A DNA stretch of 64,000 bases from positions 20,087,635 through 20,151,634 of the forward strand of contig OY821742.1 in NCBI GenBank assembly GCA_963682055.1. The letters run 5' to 3'. Origin of the DNA: Primula veris (Eukaryota; Streptophyta; Magnoliopsida; Ericales; Primulaceae). The notes under the pieces were generated by a model, which was not told where the DNA came from, did not search any database, and saw only the letters and a program-made list of their open reading frames with translations. Made by a program: the position numbers and the translations under genes. This document shows positions 22,063-33,655 of this stretch, piece by piece (position 1 is the stretch's first letter; each line of letters opens with the position of its first letter).

Positions 22063-22344
22063 ATGAGAACCGAAAAGAGATTTGTGCGTTTGGAGAATTC
22101 AGTTTGTGAATTGATCGAGTCGCAATCTAGGGCTGAAGATTTGTTACAAAAGTTGTTGGGACGGGATTCGAAAAAGACGATTTTCTTTTTCTTAGAGATG
22201 AGAAACGAAATGAGATTTGTGCGTCTGGAGAATTCAGTTTGTGAATTGATCGAGTCGCAATCTAGGGCTGAAGATTTGTTACAAAAGTTGTTGGGACGGG
22301 ATTCGAAAAAGACGATGAGGTCATCAAAAACCCTAGATCCATGA
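22063..22344 (+). pseudogene. gag-like N-terminal frame with 45-codon duplication
   Basis: Starts with Met about 40 bp after the PBS, where Gag begins in many plant LTR elements. The sequence RFVRLENSVCELIESQSRAE is a short amphipathic, coiled-coil-like helix typical of gypsy Gag N-termini. The unit occurs twice in frame, exactly 135 bp apart (ATG at 22063 and 22198), with few changes. The frame then stops at 22344 and no capsid domain follows. Confidence 0.5.
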
Positions 22345-22402
22345 GCCTCCGCCAGCCTCAAATCCCTAGGGCCCGCCGCTTGCATCGAAACAGGGTCCAC
22401 CC

Positions 22403-23178
22403 ATGCAGGTTGTGACTAAAACCTTAGCTGTAGCTCACAAACCCACATGCCAGGGTGTATTCGAAAAGAAAAAGGTATTTTCTTATATAGTGTCGAATTT
22501 TGTTCATAATATAATATATAGTCTTGCGGATGATGAAGATTTTAAAGGTATTTCATCAACAAAATTATATGATTCATTAGATTGGAATAAACCGCCAGTA
22601 TTTGATTAATATTGTGATGAAGATTTGGATGATAATGAGACTTGTGATTATAACTTATTATTTTCCAATAAAGAGAAGGAAAAATTATATGATGGAAAAA
22701 ATAATGATGGTTATTTGATCGGAAAAGGGTCAATCAGGTTAATTTGGGTGACGATGGACTTATTCTTGATCATCTTATTTCGTTGACGAATGAAAAAGAA
22801 AAATATGTTGAAAAAGAAATTAGAGATCGATTATGGGTTGATGATTTGGGTAAAGAACGATTGTTAGAGTCGAAATTTGATGATACCTTTTGGTTTCTGG
22901 ATGATCACGCCGTGTTTGTTAAAATACTTAAGGGCGAAAATTCTTTTAGTAAGTTGAAATCATGTATTTTTGACGATAATACTTTTTCCGTTCATCTACA
23001 CTCTCTTGCAAAGTTATTATGTGTGTTGCAAAATTATTATGTTTGGCTTTTGTGTTATTCGGGGTACATTGAAAAACGAGGATTTGGAGATAGTTTTATT
23101 AATGGGTACATGGAATACGGTGGTAGAGGATTTTATGGCTACTTGATAAAACAAATGGCATTAAGTGTGAGGAAGTGA
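22403..23178 (+). pseudogene. Unidentified acidic polyprotein-like frames
   Basis: Frame 1 (22403-22609, readable on to about 22800 past one stop) has KPPVFD and an Asp/Glu/Asn-rich stretch (CDEDLDDNETCDY), like the acidic linker seen in plant gypsy polyproteins. Frame 2 (22744-23178) gives 144 residues with GDDGLILDHLISL, EKEIRDRLWVDDL and a hydrophobic end, with no catalytic motif. Frames overlap around 22744-22800, so a frameshift probably joins them. Function unknown. Confidence 0.35.
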
Positions 23179-23559
23179 TCGCAAAAAAACTAGGTAATAG
23201 TTTGGTGCTCGATATATTTTCTCGAATGAGGGGATTTCAAATGCAACTTAGAATCGGAAAACTTGTAAAAATTTTGGTTGATGTACTAACGAGTGAGAAT
23301 TGCTTAATTTTCATCGTTTGGCATATACCAACTTTTTTGTAAATTCAGCTTTGACAGAAAGACGAGTTGTTTGGTGTATTAAACGAAGTTTCGTATGGAT
23401 AAAATTTCATGGAGATATTATAGAGACCTACATGCGTTTTATTTGAGTGGAATGGCTCAGTTTGGGTAAAAGACTAATGCGTAATGAATCTTCAAAGTGG
23501 TTTGTGCGGTGCAGATTTTTCAAAGTGGTTAAAGGATTGGGAGAATTACTGTATTTAAG

Positions 23560-24185
23560 GTAATAACTAACAACTTTTAAGCTAGTCTTAAAGTAAATCT
23601 TCAAAGAGCTAATAATAAATGATGGTGAGATCTATGCTTTAATCATCAATTTCTTTTAGATCTGAATGATTTATAGATGAAGAAACTGAAGGTAATTAGT
23701 TATAGACAGCAAGAACATATTTAAGCTTAGCAATTACCTTGTGGGAGATCCGGAGATATTCGTGGAGAATCATGAAGATGAGCCCCTTTATATAGTATAT
23801 TGAAGAACATCAGAGCTCCCTCTCTCCTCGATTTACAGCAGCAGATCGTTCTAGATTGTCAGTAATAATATCAATTATAGGAAAATTTGGGAAGATCGGA
23901 TCTCTCTCTCACTAAAATGTTTCATCTGGTTATATGTATTGGCGGTGAAGAGATGAAGAAGAAAAAATACAGAAAAATAGAGTTCGCGTTTGAAGATAAA
24001 AAAAAGTCAACTACATAGAAGGGGTCTGTATTTTCACGTATTATCTTTTGAATCCTTGAAGTCTTTATTTTTGTTGTTTAATCCTGTAGTTTTTGGTTTC
24101 ATTGTAATAAGGTCGGAATACCAATTTAAACTCAATATAAATAAAATAGTGGGCAATCCCCGCTTTTAATTTAAAAAAAAAACTG
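23560..24185. other. Non-coding insert-like segment
   Basis: Ends in a short poly(A) (about 24174-24182) and differs in texture from the flanking element, with a TTTATATAG TATA-like string near 23800. It could be captured UTR sequence or a small retroposon. No target duplication was found. Confidence 0.3.
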
Positions 24186-24189
24186 AAAC

Positions 24190-24770
24190 TTTTGGATATC
24201 ATACGGTGTCCAAATCGAAAACTGTTTTGCAGTGGGTGTCACTAAGTCCTTTACGCAGGTTCTCCAACTTGAATCACCGAATTCAGATGACCGAGAAATT
24301 ACTTATAATTTTTTGAAGTTGACCTTGCAGTGCTGTTTTTTCAGATTTTCTGCAGATTCGTCGAGCTGTACAAAATTAACGTTTTCTTATATCAAACTGT
24401 ACCCAAATTGAAATATGCTATACTGGGGTGTAGACAAGACGTTTATGATGATTCTCCAACTTGAATTACTGAATTCTAATGAACGCATTATTTATGAATT
24501 TAAAGTTGAACGTCCAATGCAGTTTTTTTCTGTTTGACAGATTCGACAAGCTGCATGGAATTGATGATTTCATATAGCAAAATTTATTCAAATGAAAAAC
24601 TTTTATATTGTGATGTTCCCGTGATATTTACGCACATTTTTCATGTTGAATTGCATCATTTGGATACATGACGAATGTGTTATGAATTTTCGAAGTTGGT
24701 CGTGTTGGGCGGTACTTTTGGTGGGACGGATTCAACAAAAGTTGGGAGGATTTTGTTTTCTTATAGTATT
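24190..24770 (+). repeat. ~190-bp diverged tandem repeat, about 3 copies
   Basis: Each copy has TTCTCCAACTTGAAT(C/T)AC, GAATTC..ATGA, a TTATGAATTT..AAGTTGA block, TGCAGT...TTTTTT and CAGATTCG(T/A)C(G/A)AGCTG (near 24260-24370, 24450-24560, 24640-24760, the last worn). They lie in the 3' half of the element. Confidence 0.7.
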
Positions 24771-24942
24771 ATCTCCATGGCGATGCTAGTAATTTGCAGG
24801 TATATGAGTGTGCAAAAGATGAAAGTGCTCCGGTTTGGCTTGGCTCGTTTTCGAACTACTAATAGTTGGCTATTAATTTCTAAGTACGATTGGGTTTTTA
24901 TGTTCCTATATTGGTTTCGTTCAAAGAGTCGGACGGTATTTT

Positions 24943-25353
24943 TTGAGTTTCCTACTTGCATGTTATGATTTTGATAATGATTGGAGTTGGGTTTATGTGG
25001 AACCACTATTCTTATATGGTTGGCGAGATTTTTTTAGCCACCCGTTTGATCGCAGCAAGGTACAACGCATAGAACAACTTTACGTTCGATGGTGGCGGAG
25101 GGAGAAGTACATCTCGATTATCGACATAGTTGGAGTATTTGTGCTACGAGGTAGAGAAAATAATTACTGGACTAAATATGTTACAAAGTGGGCCGAGAAA
25201 ATTTACGGTGTCTTCGAGTATGTGGGTAAGTTGTCGAGTTATGTTGATCCATTGTCGGAACTACATTGTTACACTCTTAGATGCTCTAGTTTTTCGAATA
25301 AGGGTAATGATGTGCCTTTTTATTTCGATTTATATTGGGGTCACATTTATTGA
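24943..25353 (+). pseudogene. Unidentified open frame in non-autonomous element
   Basis: 136 residues rich in aromatic amino acids (WSWVYVEPLFLYGWRDFFSH, VRWWRREKYISIIDIVGVF). No retroelement motif is visible. It ends 180 bp before the PPT, in the position where pol ends in complete elements. It may be a remnant of captured sequence. Confidence 0.3.
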
Positions 25354-25523
25354 ATTGGATGGAGTTGATCGAACTATTTGGCCGCACGATACAATTGTCT
25401 ATAAGTGGGAGATATGGTTTGGGCGAGCTTCTAAAATGCAACAAAAACAACAATAAAAGGATAAGTAAGCAAGCTCGACTAACACGTTTTTTTAGATTCG
25501 ACCTTGAGGGCAAGGTCATTGTC

Positions 25524-25537
25524 GAAGGGGGGAGGAG
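25524..25537 (+). other. Polypurine tract
   Basis: GAAGGGGGGAGGAG immediately before the right LTR-like end, a strong plus-strand primer site by composition and position. Confidence 0.8.
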
Positions 25538-25608
25538 TGGGTGCTCAAGCCACAATTGGTCCTGGTGTTGCACCGTTGAGTTAGCCCCGTCGGTGGACGT
25601 TTCCATCA
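25538..25608 (+). repeat. Short LTR-like end, right copy
   Basis: 71 bp matching 21939-22008. The sequence diverges directly after CCATCA. Confidence 0.65.
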
Positions 25609-26620
25609 GGATACGGGTACATCGCCACAAGTATCAGACCTGAGACCACTTCATAATTAAGCAAGTAATAGTTTGGGTTTTGTAAAACTATTGTCATTTG
25701 CAATTTTTAGGGATTGTCGCATTAAAATTATTAATCGACAATACACTATTAGAATATAGTTAGCATTTATCTTATACTATATTATTCCTCCCTAAATTGG
25801 TGTGAGAAAAATAATTAATAACAAATGAGACGTATCTAAAGATTCAAAATCATAAATTAATATGAGTATTTTCTGATTTTTAAATTCTGGCCATATGTTC
25901 ATTTATAAGAGCAAGTTTTCTACGACATAGTCAACTCACAGTTTTTTTAATTTTTCTTTTCTAATTTATCATTCAAAATGTGACACACGAAATCCTAACA
26001 TAATTATATACAATAACAAACTTAAAAGCTAAACACGAAAAATATTCACAAAAATATTAAAAACATAAGTTTATTGAATGAATACACCTTATTGTGCAAT
26101 GTCATATTGAAGAGCAACTATATATATCGGAAGATGCAAGTGATCAAGTTACATCAGTTACATCATTCGCTCGTACATCAAAATTGCTATGCTTCTTGCT
26201 ATCTTGAATGAATTCCCTATAATGATCTGTTTAAAGTAAGAACTCACAAATAACATGAAACGCATGTGCGGAAGAAATCCATATTTAATAATATCACCTC
26301 CTTAAAAGCTCTCTCAAGTGAGAGATACATAGAAAGTAAAACAAAAATGTATGGGTTTTTTACACCAAAAAACATGTAAAATTTGAAAATATCTCCCCAT
26401 TCAACATGCAATCATCGGTGATGTACCTCTCCCTAAACATGCTCGGACAGTGTTCTCACTGTCTAGAAAGATCATAAAACATCGATGTTGATAGCATGCA
26501 AAAAACTAAAAACTATATGCAGACTCAAACACAGGACTACACATAATATATAAATATATAAAAGATAAATAAAACAAAACTAAAAACAAATAGCTGGCTC
26601 ATTTAAAATTAAACGATTAG
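25609..26620. other. No gene seen
   Basis: AT-rich, no terminal repeats, no sustained open frame. Confidence 0.5.
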
Positions 26621-26639
26621 GAATGTCAACTTTTATTCT

Positions 26640-27260
26640 TGCCTCGGTCATGCAGATGACCAAACAAACCTTGCCACCCTTTCTTATTCAACAACTTGGC
26701 AACTTTCTTACTCTACACACGGTTGCTTATGATCTTGATTTTAGCTTCATTACTCTCACGAGGTCTTTTGGGCTTCTTCAGACGGTCAAGCGACACTCTC
26801 TTTCTAGCACACCCAATTCTCAAAAAGCAGTCAAGGTTTCTATTCAATTGACCTTTATACTTTCCTCGACGGTTATATGTCCTTCGACTAGATTTTCCTA
26901 TTTCCCTACAAAAAGGTATTCATAGGGTCCTTTCCATAGTTTTTCTTGTCCAACAATGTATCTCGATGATACCTTACTCAGACTCCTTCATATTCACGAG
27001 CTACTCCACAACTCTAACTATAGGTTTCTCCTTAAACTCTACTTTAACGTCCTTATTTGCGTTGGATCCTAGCAAAGGATCTTCATTCGCCTTAAAATGC
27101 CTATGAGCTTTTTAACAACTCTAACTAAGGGTTCTTTCTTGGACTCCTATTTAAGTACTATCTTTTTATCAACTTCACTTTTGAAATTCCCTAACGTTGG
27201 TTCGTCTCTTGGTAGTTGGCTTCATCGAGTTGTATCTCTAGCTCGCATCTTAAAATTACA
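26640..27260 (-). pseudogene. Lys/Arg-rich coding-like remnant, unidentified
   Basis: The minus strand keeps a basic frame through about 26880-26640 (KKPKRPRESNEAKIKIISNR, KKVAKLLNKKGWQGLFGH) with one stop. Further upstream two similar phrases occur, KEPLVRVVKKLIG-like (near 27130) and KEKPIVRVVE (near 27010), about 40 codons apart, like an old internal duplication. GC content rises here above the flanks. I cannot name the family. It may be a nuclear protein fragment or part of an unrecognised element. Confidence 0.3.
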
Positions 27261-27369
27261 TATGCATACCAAAGGTTTTAATGAAATGTATTATCTCTGT
27301 CAATCTAAGACTAACTCAATCAATAAAAAACAAAATATAAAAAATTTGATTTTATTAAACATATAAATT

Positions 27370-30057
27370 TATTTCTATTAAGCTAGTGACATAGTTTTGA
27401 ATTTGATAACTAGTTATAAATAGTCATTTAGGCATATGCATTTTTCAAGCCAACACTACAAATGACTAAAACTGGTGACTTAAAGACAATTTTAAAATTT
27501 TCTATGAATGATAGATTAGGGACAAAATTTAATAGAAATCTAATATTGTTTTTTGCATCTAAGCAATACAAAGTAATGTTTTGTCACTATCTAATTTATA
27601 GAAATTGAAAATTCAATAAATTTTCAAAGTCAATTAATTACCAACATATAATACTATCTTTGATAGTTAAGTAATTAGTGTTACGTATAATTATGACGTA
27701 AACACCAAAAAAAATAATAACTAATTTTATAATAAATGATACATAAGAAAAAATTCGAGTATTAGCTACTTGGGTTCAATCTTACTAAAAACTATGTTAT
27801 CTTGTGAGGAAAAACTAATATTTTTAAAGTTCAATATAATATTGAATACAAATATAAAAAGATAGTGATTTTCAAAATGATCAACCAAATAACATAGGAC
27901 CTTAAGTTATGGGGACATGATCAACTTTAAAACATCGATACGGAAAATCTTGTAAGAGATCTCAACGATTTTTTTACCTTAACTGGGTTACATACAAAAT
28001 AAGTTAAATTTATTTCTTATATTGTGACAAATGAACAAATGTCAATAATTCATTTTTGTCTTGCGTACAAGTAGACAAAAATGGCAATCTAAAAGCGGTA
28101 ACAAGTTAGAATTTATTTCACACATTAGACGGATCTAGGAAAATAAAATGAAAAATACATGTAAATGCTAGATATAAGAATAACATAATCAATTCAGAAA
28201 CCAGATAGATATTGTCTCTGTATCTTTCTGATCCATGCATTTGAATTGTCGAAGTAGCACTTCCACGAACACCAAATATTAGAAGGATGAAGATAGCTAC
28301 ACTGTATTCAGGTTTATATCGAAGCTACAACGCCACTATAGAATATTTCATTCTAGCAAGAATTAGATATTATAACCACGGACTCTTGTTATATTTGATA
28401 AAGAGAATAAATGAGAATACGAAAAGAGGAGTGACGACGAATATGAACGGAAATAGGGTTCGTTAGATGAGCTTTTATAGAAAATCTTTCAAAATATAGG
28501 TGAAAAAGCGGCATCTCGTCCCGAAATTATTTTAGGGTAATGCAAGTTGTGCTTGGGCTTATTAAGATAAGTCACACTTACACCTCCACGAGGCTCGCCT
28601 AAAATGCAAACATTAAGTTGTGAACCATACTTGAAACCATTGAGTACATTAGTGCATGGGCTAAATATTATTCTTTTGTTCAATTTGACTTCCCATCAAA
28701 ATATTAAACTTGAACTACAATGTTATTTGTATTAAATTCAATCAAATTAAAAAGTTTTGAAAAAATAAAACTAACTAAAAAGGCAAAATTGATGTGTGTT
28801 ATAAATTATAAGATTGTCATTTTATATTTTATTTTATGAATATTTATATAACAAAAGGAAAAATACAAGAAGGCAATCGCAATGTGATATCAGATCCACA
28901 CCCTACAAACTCTCACAAGCACAGTGTTAATCTGCTTTTGTTCGGTGTTTCTCAATTCTATTAGAGACTTTTCTGTCCATTTTGCGATATTTTTTTACAA
29001 CCGATGCCAATCTATCCTCATTTTCAGAGGTCAACGACTCTTTAGAATCATTGGTTATCACTCTTTTTATTAAACGTGCATGCCTCGTTGTTACTTTAAT
29101 TTCATGAATAGTGCTTGCATATTTTATTTGAGTAGGGTGTTTTCGTTTGTCTATTTTTTTGTTCTCTTACATCTTTTATCTATGCTTATTGCAATTTTTT
29201 TTATATCTCACAAGTTTTTCCAATTTTCCACTATCTAGTATTTCTTTCTATCGACTACTCTACTGTAATGTCAATAACGTGTGCTTACTTGTTCCTCAAT
29301 CCATGAAGATTCAGCCAAAAAATACAAAACAAATAAAAGTATTATTTGATATTGGGTAGTTGAGTAGTCCCTAATATTGTAATACTTTGGTGATATTTAT
29401 AGGCATTTTACGCATCTTAGAATACATATTTAGTTAATTATATATATATTTCATGTATTTCTATATTTTTTGTACCGTTAACCTACTTTTATGTTAATTT
29501 GATCTTTTTAGTTCAAATTATATGAATTGAAGGGGTTAATTATAAAGATTGAGAGACTAAAAGACCAGAAAAAGAGAAAATGAAGAAGTCAATATTAGGT
29601 CATAATGGTCAAGACATAAAGAGAAAAAAAAACATCAAGCAACAAAATTAGACTCTTACTACTTACCGGGATAAGACCTAGTCATCCAGGTAAGCCACTT
29701 AGTGAGTGATCGGGTTAAAACTGTGCTATTTTAAATAAAACTCTTTTTACCTCGTGAGAATAGGAGAGTCGATCGTAGTAATAAATTTATAAAATTGTCA
29801 ACACAGATAGGATAATATTATTTGAACTTGTTTTAAACTATATTTGTCTTTTAATTTGATAAAGCTCGCACTTTCACTTTATTTGGTTTGTGTAATTACT
29901 TAGCATGAAAGACCTAATATTGCAGAGGTGAGGGTTGTTAATACTCTCCCATACTCTCCCATGTCTAGATGATGGCAATAAAAACAAAGCTTCAGAAGTG
30001 GAAAAAGTAGCTTAAAAAACCTTCTACAAAGAGCTCTTACTAGGAAGATATGTTAAA
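27370..30057. other. No gene seen; AT-rich repeat-like sequence
   Basis: Only short frames without domains (28489-28683, 29147-29359). A CACTACAAATGAC at about 27465 resembles a CACTA end, but no partner was found. Confidence 0.5.
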
Positions 30058-30062
30058 AAATA

Positions 30063-31042
30063 TGATAGACCTTAAATCTTAGGTCTAGTGCGTGAACTCC
30101 ACTCTCAGGCTGTGAGCCAATAAGAAAGCTCATTTCTAGCGTTTGGTCCGGACTTTTAGGTAGCTTTTTATGACCTGTGCATAAATAGCTAATATCAAGT
30201 GGGATTTGGTGGTTTGAACACCTTTTAACCTCCTCCGCCTAACGCAGCAGTGAGAAGGTTAAACCTGTTAGGACTTTGATAGTGAATGTAAATATGAATT
30301 GAATGTAAGTAGGGTTAGTAATACCCGATAATTAAGTGTATGTCTAAGTTCGTATGAGTTTATATGGTCTATTTCTTGGATTATGAGTATCTTATATAGG
30401 TGGTGGAGATAATATAGAGTGTATCTTTTGTGATTGATATGATTATATCAATCACATCTTCTTCGTATCTTCGTTTCCCTAATATCATGTTGAGATATAT
30501 TCTGCTATATCTCCTGTATCTTTCCACCGACTTGGCTAGCCCGAAGAGGCGGCGCGAGGGGAGCTCTTCCGAGAGACCATGTCTCTTTTATTAGCCTTCG
30601 GAAGCACTGATCTTATAGGTTTATCCCTTCAGATAGTTGAATATCACTCGGCGAGGAGGCCCTGACATAAACTCCTCGCCCGGCGAGGAGGCCCTGACAT
30701 AAACTCCTCGCCTATCTTTTAGTCTTACTCTCGGATATGCTTTACTTTGTTCTTAGTGAACGTATTTTTAAGTGTTTGACCGCATTTTTATGAGATATGT
30801 CCTTATAGATTTGTGTCCTCTTTCCTTTATGGAATATCTGATTGATTATCTTAGATACATTAATATCTTTTAGATGATATCTTGCTTATAAGCTCCTCGA
30901 CGAGAGAAGCGGGTTCAGAAACCTATCTGCTCCCCTTGATGGGGTCACTAAATGCTCATTAACTCCGTCTTTATTGCTAGGTTTCCGACCACGTGTGCTA
31001 CCATCGCTGCAAAATTCTAACCCTAATTTTTAACCTCCATCA
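30063..31042 (-). repeat. Solo LTR (LARD-related subfamily), exact TSD
   Basis: 980 bp, minus orientation: left edge TGATAGACCTTA, right edge ACCTCCATCA. Flanked by exact 5-bp duplications AAATA (30058-30062 and 31043-31047). No interior sequence, so it is the product of LTR-LTR recombination. Shares the AGGTCTAGTGCGTGA end and the start (reverse of TGATGGAGG) with the 15585-21168 element. It carries a 32-bp unit, duplicated at 30649-30712, that contains a perfect 9-bp inverted repeat. Confidence 0.9.
30649..30712. repeat. Two tandem 32-bp hairpin units inside solo LTR
   Basis: Each unit holds GGCGAGGAG and CTCCTCGCC, perfect reverse complements, around a 13-base loop (GCCCTGACATAAA). The two units are identical. 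The related LTR at 37120-38077 has one worn unit (about 37438-37471). Confidence 0.9.
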
Positions 31043-31047
31043 AAATA

Positions 31048-32332
31048 GGTAGGGGAAAATAAAAAGAAGAGAGAAAGAAGAGAAAAAATGAAAAGAAATA
31101 CTTATGTGTATTAAAAGACTGCTCCATAATTCGTACAAAATCGTTGTTTATATAATGTTCAGCTCAGAAATTCCAGAACCAAATTTCCTAAATTTGATTC
31201 ATTATGGCATGACATTTGTGATCTAATGGTTTTGATTAGTTGTGATTTATAACATGTTTATAGGGAACAAAATCATGTTGCAAATTCAAAGTTAGGAGCT
31301 AATGGTACTAATGACACTTATCTTTCTTCTAGATGAGAGAGAAACCCTTATAAACTTCTCTCTCTCTCTACGCGGGCTGTCTCCAACACTGATTCGTAAG
31401 ATACTATCGTCGTGACTATTTAAGCTATAACTACCCTAAAGAAAGAAAGAAAGAAAATTGAAAATGAAATATAATATATCCAACCAATTGGCCATTCAAG
31501 CACACTTTTTGTGCTGTACTAGACTACCTTTTTCACATCATAAAAAGTTTAATCACTATAAAAATAATCTTACTGAAGAAGGGGCCGTTCTGCAATAAGT
31601 TTATGAGCTTTTTCAAAGCTCCAAAATTAAAGAAACAACGATATCAACAAACCGAATAATCAGGACTTTGGAGTTCCAAACCTCTTCCAAGTAATTCAAA
31701 TTTGGAGCATATATAAAAAAAGGTATAATAGTTCTTAAAACTTTGGAAATGTATGTTGTATGTAAATTGAATACTCAGACCCTTTGAAATTTATTTATAA
31801 ACAGGCCACGCGATAATGATCTCGCCTCATCAACATCTTCTATAGCAGAGTTGCCAAGGCCCTCTCACTGGTTCCTTACTTTACGAAAAACAACATAACA
31901 TAATAAATTACCATTTCTAACACCATTGGGATAAACGTAAATCCTGAAAGAGAAATAGAATCACAGTACCTAAATGAAGTAAAGAACATTAGTTCATTTT
32001 TAATTGTCTCCTGAGTGTTAGCGGTAGTAAGTGATGACTGCCATTTTGCCGGTAATAGAAATTTTACACAAAATTTGTGGCAAAAATCTTTGCAACACAC
32101 AGGACAAGCTGGCATAATGTATCATAAATCTTTAAATTATTTTCCAATTACAAGAAAACCGGTCCTTGATAACCCTTAAATAAAGGGAAAGCATCAGATT
32201 GAAATTCATACTCATCGCTAGCTCATCTTAGTCTCTTAGCCGTGGATTAAACGTGTATTTTTTAAGAGATCTGCTGTGTACGTCAAATGTTTTTTATCCT
32301 GATCATGTCCAATGTCTTTCTAACTAACCTTT
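31048..32332. other. Downstream flank of HD-ZIP gene, no gene seen
   Basis: The right half (about 31955-32332) is the segment duplicated at 14559-14985, so it was copied with the gene's last exon. Elsewhere AT-rich with a CT-rich stretch near 31360. Confidence 0.6.
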
Positions 32333-32683
32333 TCAATAAAATCTAAACTTACCACTATTAGATGGCATCCCAAAAAAATCCCTGACCCTATCGAGAGTCC
32401 CAGACATGAGGTTGTTAATAATGGTAACATCAGTAAACGAGAGCTTGGAATCAAGGGCTAAGCCAACCAGAATCTGTAACGAAAGCGTGAGCAACGACCT
32501 ACAAAAACGGTCTGGAAGGATAGCAAATCCCGAAGGTAGCAAAGCAACTCCATTTGTGTCTCCACCGTCTATCACCGAAGTCATCGCAGAGAGATCAGTG
32601 GGTGAATACACGATGAAGAACCCTGTTGGGTAAGTAAAACTCTCTTGTAGGATCAACATACTGTTCGAGTTCTCTAAAATCCC
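32333..32683 (-). pseudogene. HD-ZIP IV last exon (C-terminal domain)
   Basis: Open throughout: SNSMLILQESFTYPTGFFIV, VYSPTDLSAMTSVIDGGDTN, GVALLPSGFAILPDRF, RSLLTLSLQIL, INNLMSGTLDRV, a near-textbook match to the C-terminal block of class IV proteins (LQESC..., GGDxxYVALLPSGFAILPDG, GSLLTVAFQIL). The acceptor AG is at 32685-32684. The frame ends at 32333, but a strong donor-like GGTAAGTTTAG lies just before the stop, so a further exon is possible. The Gly-rich insert usually found after ILPDG is lacking. Confidence 0.88.
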
Positions 32684-32989
32684 CTCGTTAAGTTGATATG
32701 ACAAAAAAAGTGGTTAATTTATGGGAGAAATACACATTTTATACCAAATTTGTGACTTTTTATTTAAGAAAATCCAAGGTTAATTACTATCACTTTTAAT
32801 ATTTGATGCGGATGCGCAACAATGCTCAATCATACCGACTCTTTTTTCTCAATGATTATCAATGATGATATAATATGTACATATTCTTAAATAAAAGACA
32901 AAATTACAAGTGTTTCTTAAAAAAGTTTGAAATTATGCTAGGGATATACATGATAGTGATAGTATGTAAGTTAAGATTATCCAACTTAC

Positions 32990-33085
32990 GTTCATGCGGC
33001 TCAACCTAATGGCGTTTCTAGCTAACTCTCCAGTAATGAGGTTTGCCATTTGATACATATTTGCACAATTGAAAAGGATGTCCCA
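32990..33085 (-). pseudogene. HD-ZIP IV exon (WDIL block)
   Basis: Reads WDILFNCANMYQMANLITGE then LARNAIRLSRMN, aligning with WDILSNGGPMQEMAHIAxGxxxGNxVSLLR of class IV proteins. Borders are ACAG before 33085 and GTAAGT after 32990. Confidence 0.82.
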
Positions 33086-33296
33086 CTGTATTTGCCAAAC
33101 CACCATACATTCGAAAAGGTTAATAACATTATGTATGCTTATCTAGATAATAATAAATAAATAAGGTGTTCTGAATTAAACAAATAACGAATTATTCAAG
33201 AAAAAGCCTTTAGATAGGGAAAAATAGGCATAATACCCAAAGATATCAATAAAATTTATAGAATAGTCTCTCAATACTTGCCTTAGCTAATACTTA

Positions 33297-33520
33297 GGCG
33301 TTGTTTGGTTGGCTTACTTGGTCATGGGATTGACACCACAAATGTAGGGGGTCCACAATACCATGCTTGTTTGGTTAATGAAAGACTAGACCATAAATGA
33401 AGGCGGACAGCAAATGTAGGGGGTCCCAACACTATTAAATTCGACCATATTTTCAAAACCTACTCATCAGCTGTGTAGATTGTTAGTTTGGGACTAATGC
33501 TCACGCAACCAAATCAGACC
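33297..33520. mobile_element. 224-bp MITE candidate (Tourist/Harbinger-like) in intron
   Basis: Imperfect inverted ends GGCGTTGTTTGGTTG and CAACCAAATCAGACC (11 of 15 pairs), flanked by TTA and TTG, compatible with the 3-bp TTA/TAA duplication of PIF/Harbinger elements after one mutation. No coding potential. hAT-type origin cannot be excluded. Confidence 0.55.
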
Positions 33521-33655
33521 TTGGCATGTACATACTTGTAGATAGTGAGAAAAGCTTAGTCTAACTCAAAGTAGTACCGACGTGATCGGAAAAGATTGGA
33601 CCCTAACTTGTCATATAATTGGTCTAAAAGAAGATGAAGAAATGAGAAAAATCAC

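Larger units (their letters stand above)
21939..25608 (+). mobile_element. Second non-autonomous LTR retrotransposon, very short matched ends
   Basis: Ends are near-identical 70/71-bp copies of TGGGTGCT(A/C)AAGCC...GTTTCCATCA (21939-22008, 25538-25608). The left one is followed by an initiator-Met-type PBS (TTGGTATCCAGAGC). The right one is preceded by a strong PPT (GAAGGGGGGAGGAG). The interior has a gag-like coiled-coil start, unidentified acidic frames and diverged repeats, but no RT or integrase. No target duplication is evident (GTGAG against GGATA), so the 70-bp LTR length is uncertain: the right LTR may be truncated. Confidence 0.6.

Noticed and set aside
27465..27700. CACTACAAATGAC as a CACTA terminus
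   Set aside because: No matching inverted terminus, subterminal array or 3-bp duplication found nearby; a 9-base match can occur by chance in AT-rich DNA.
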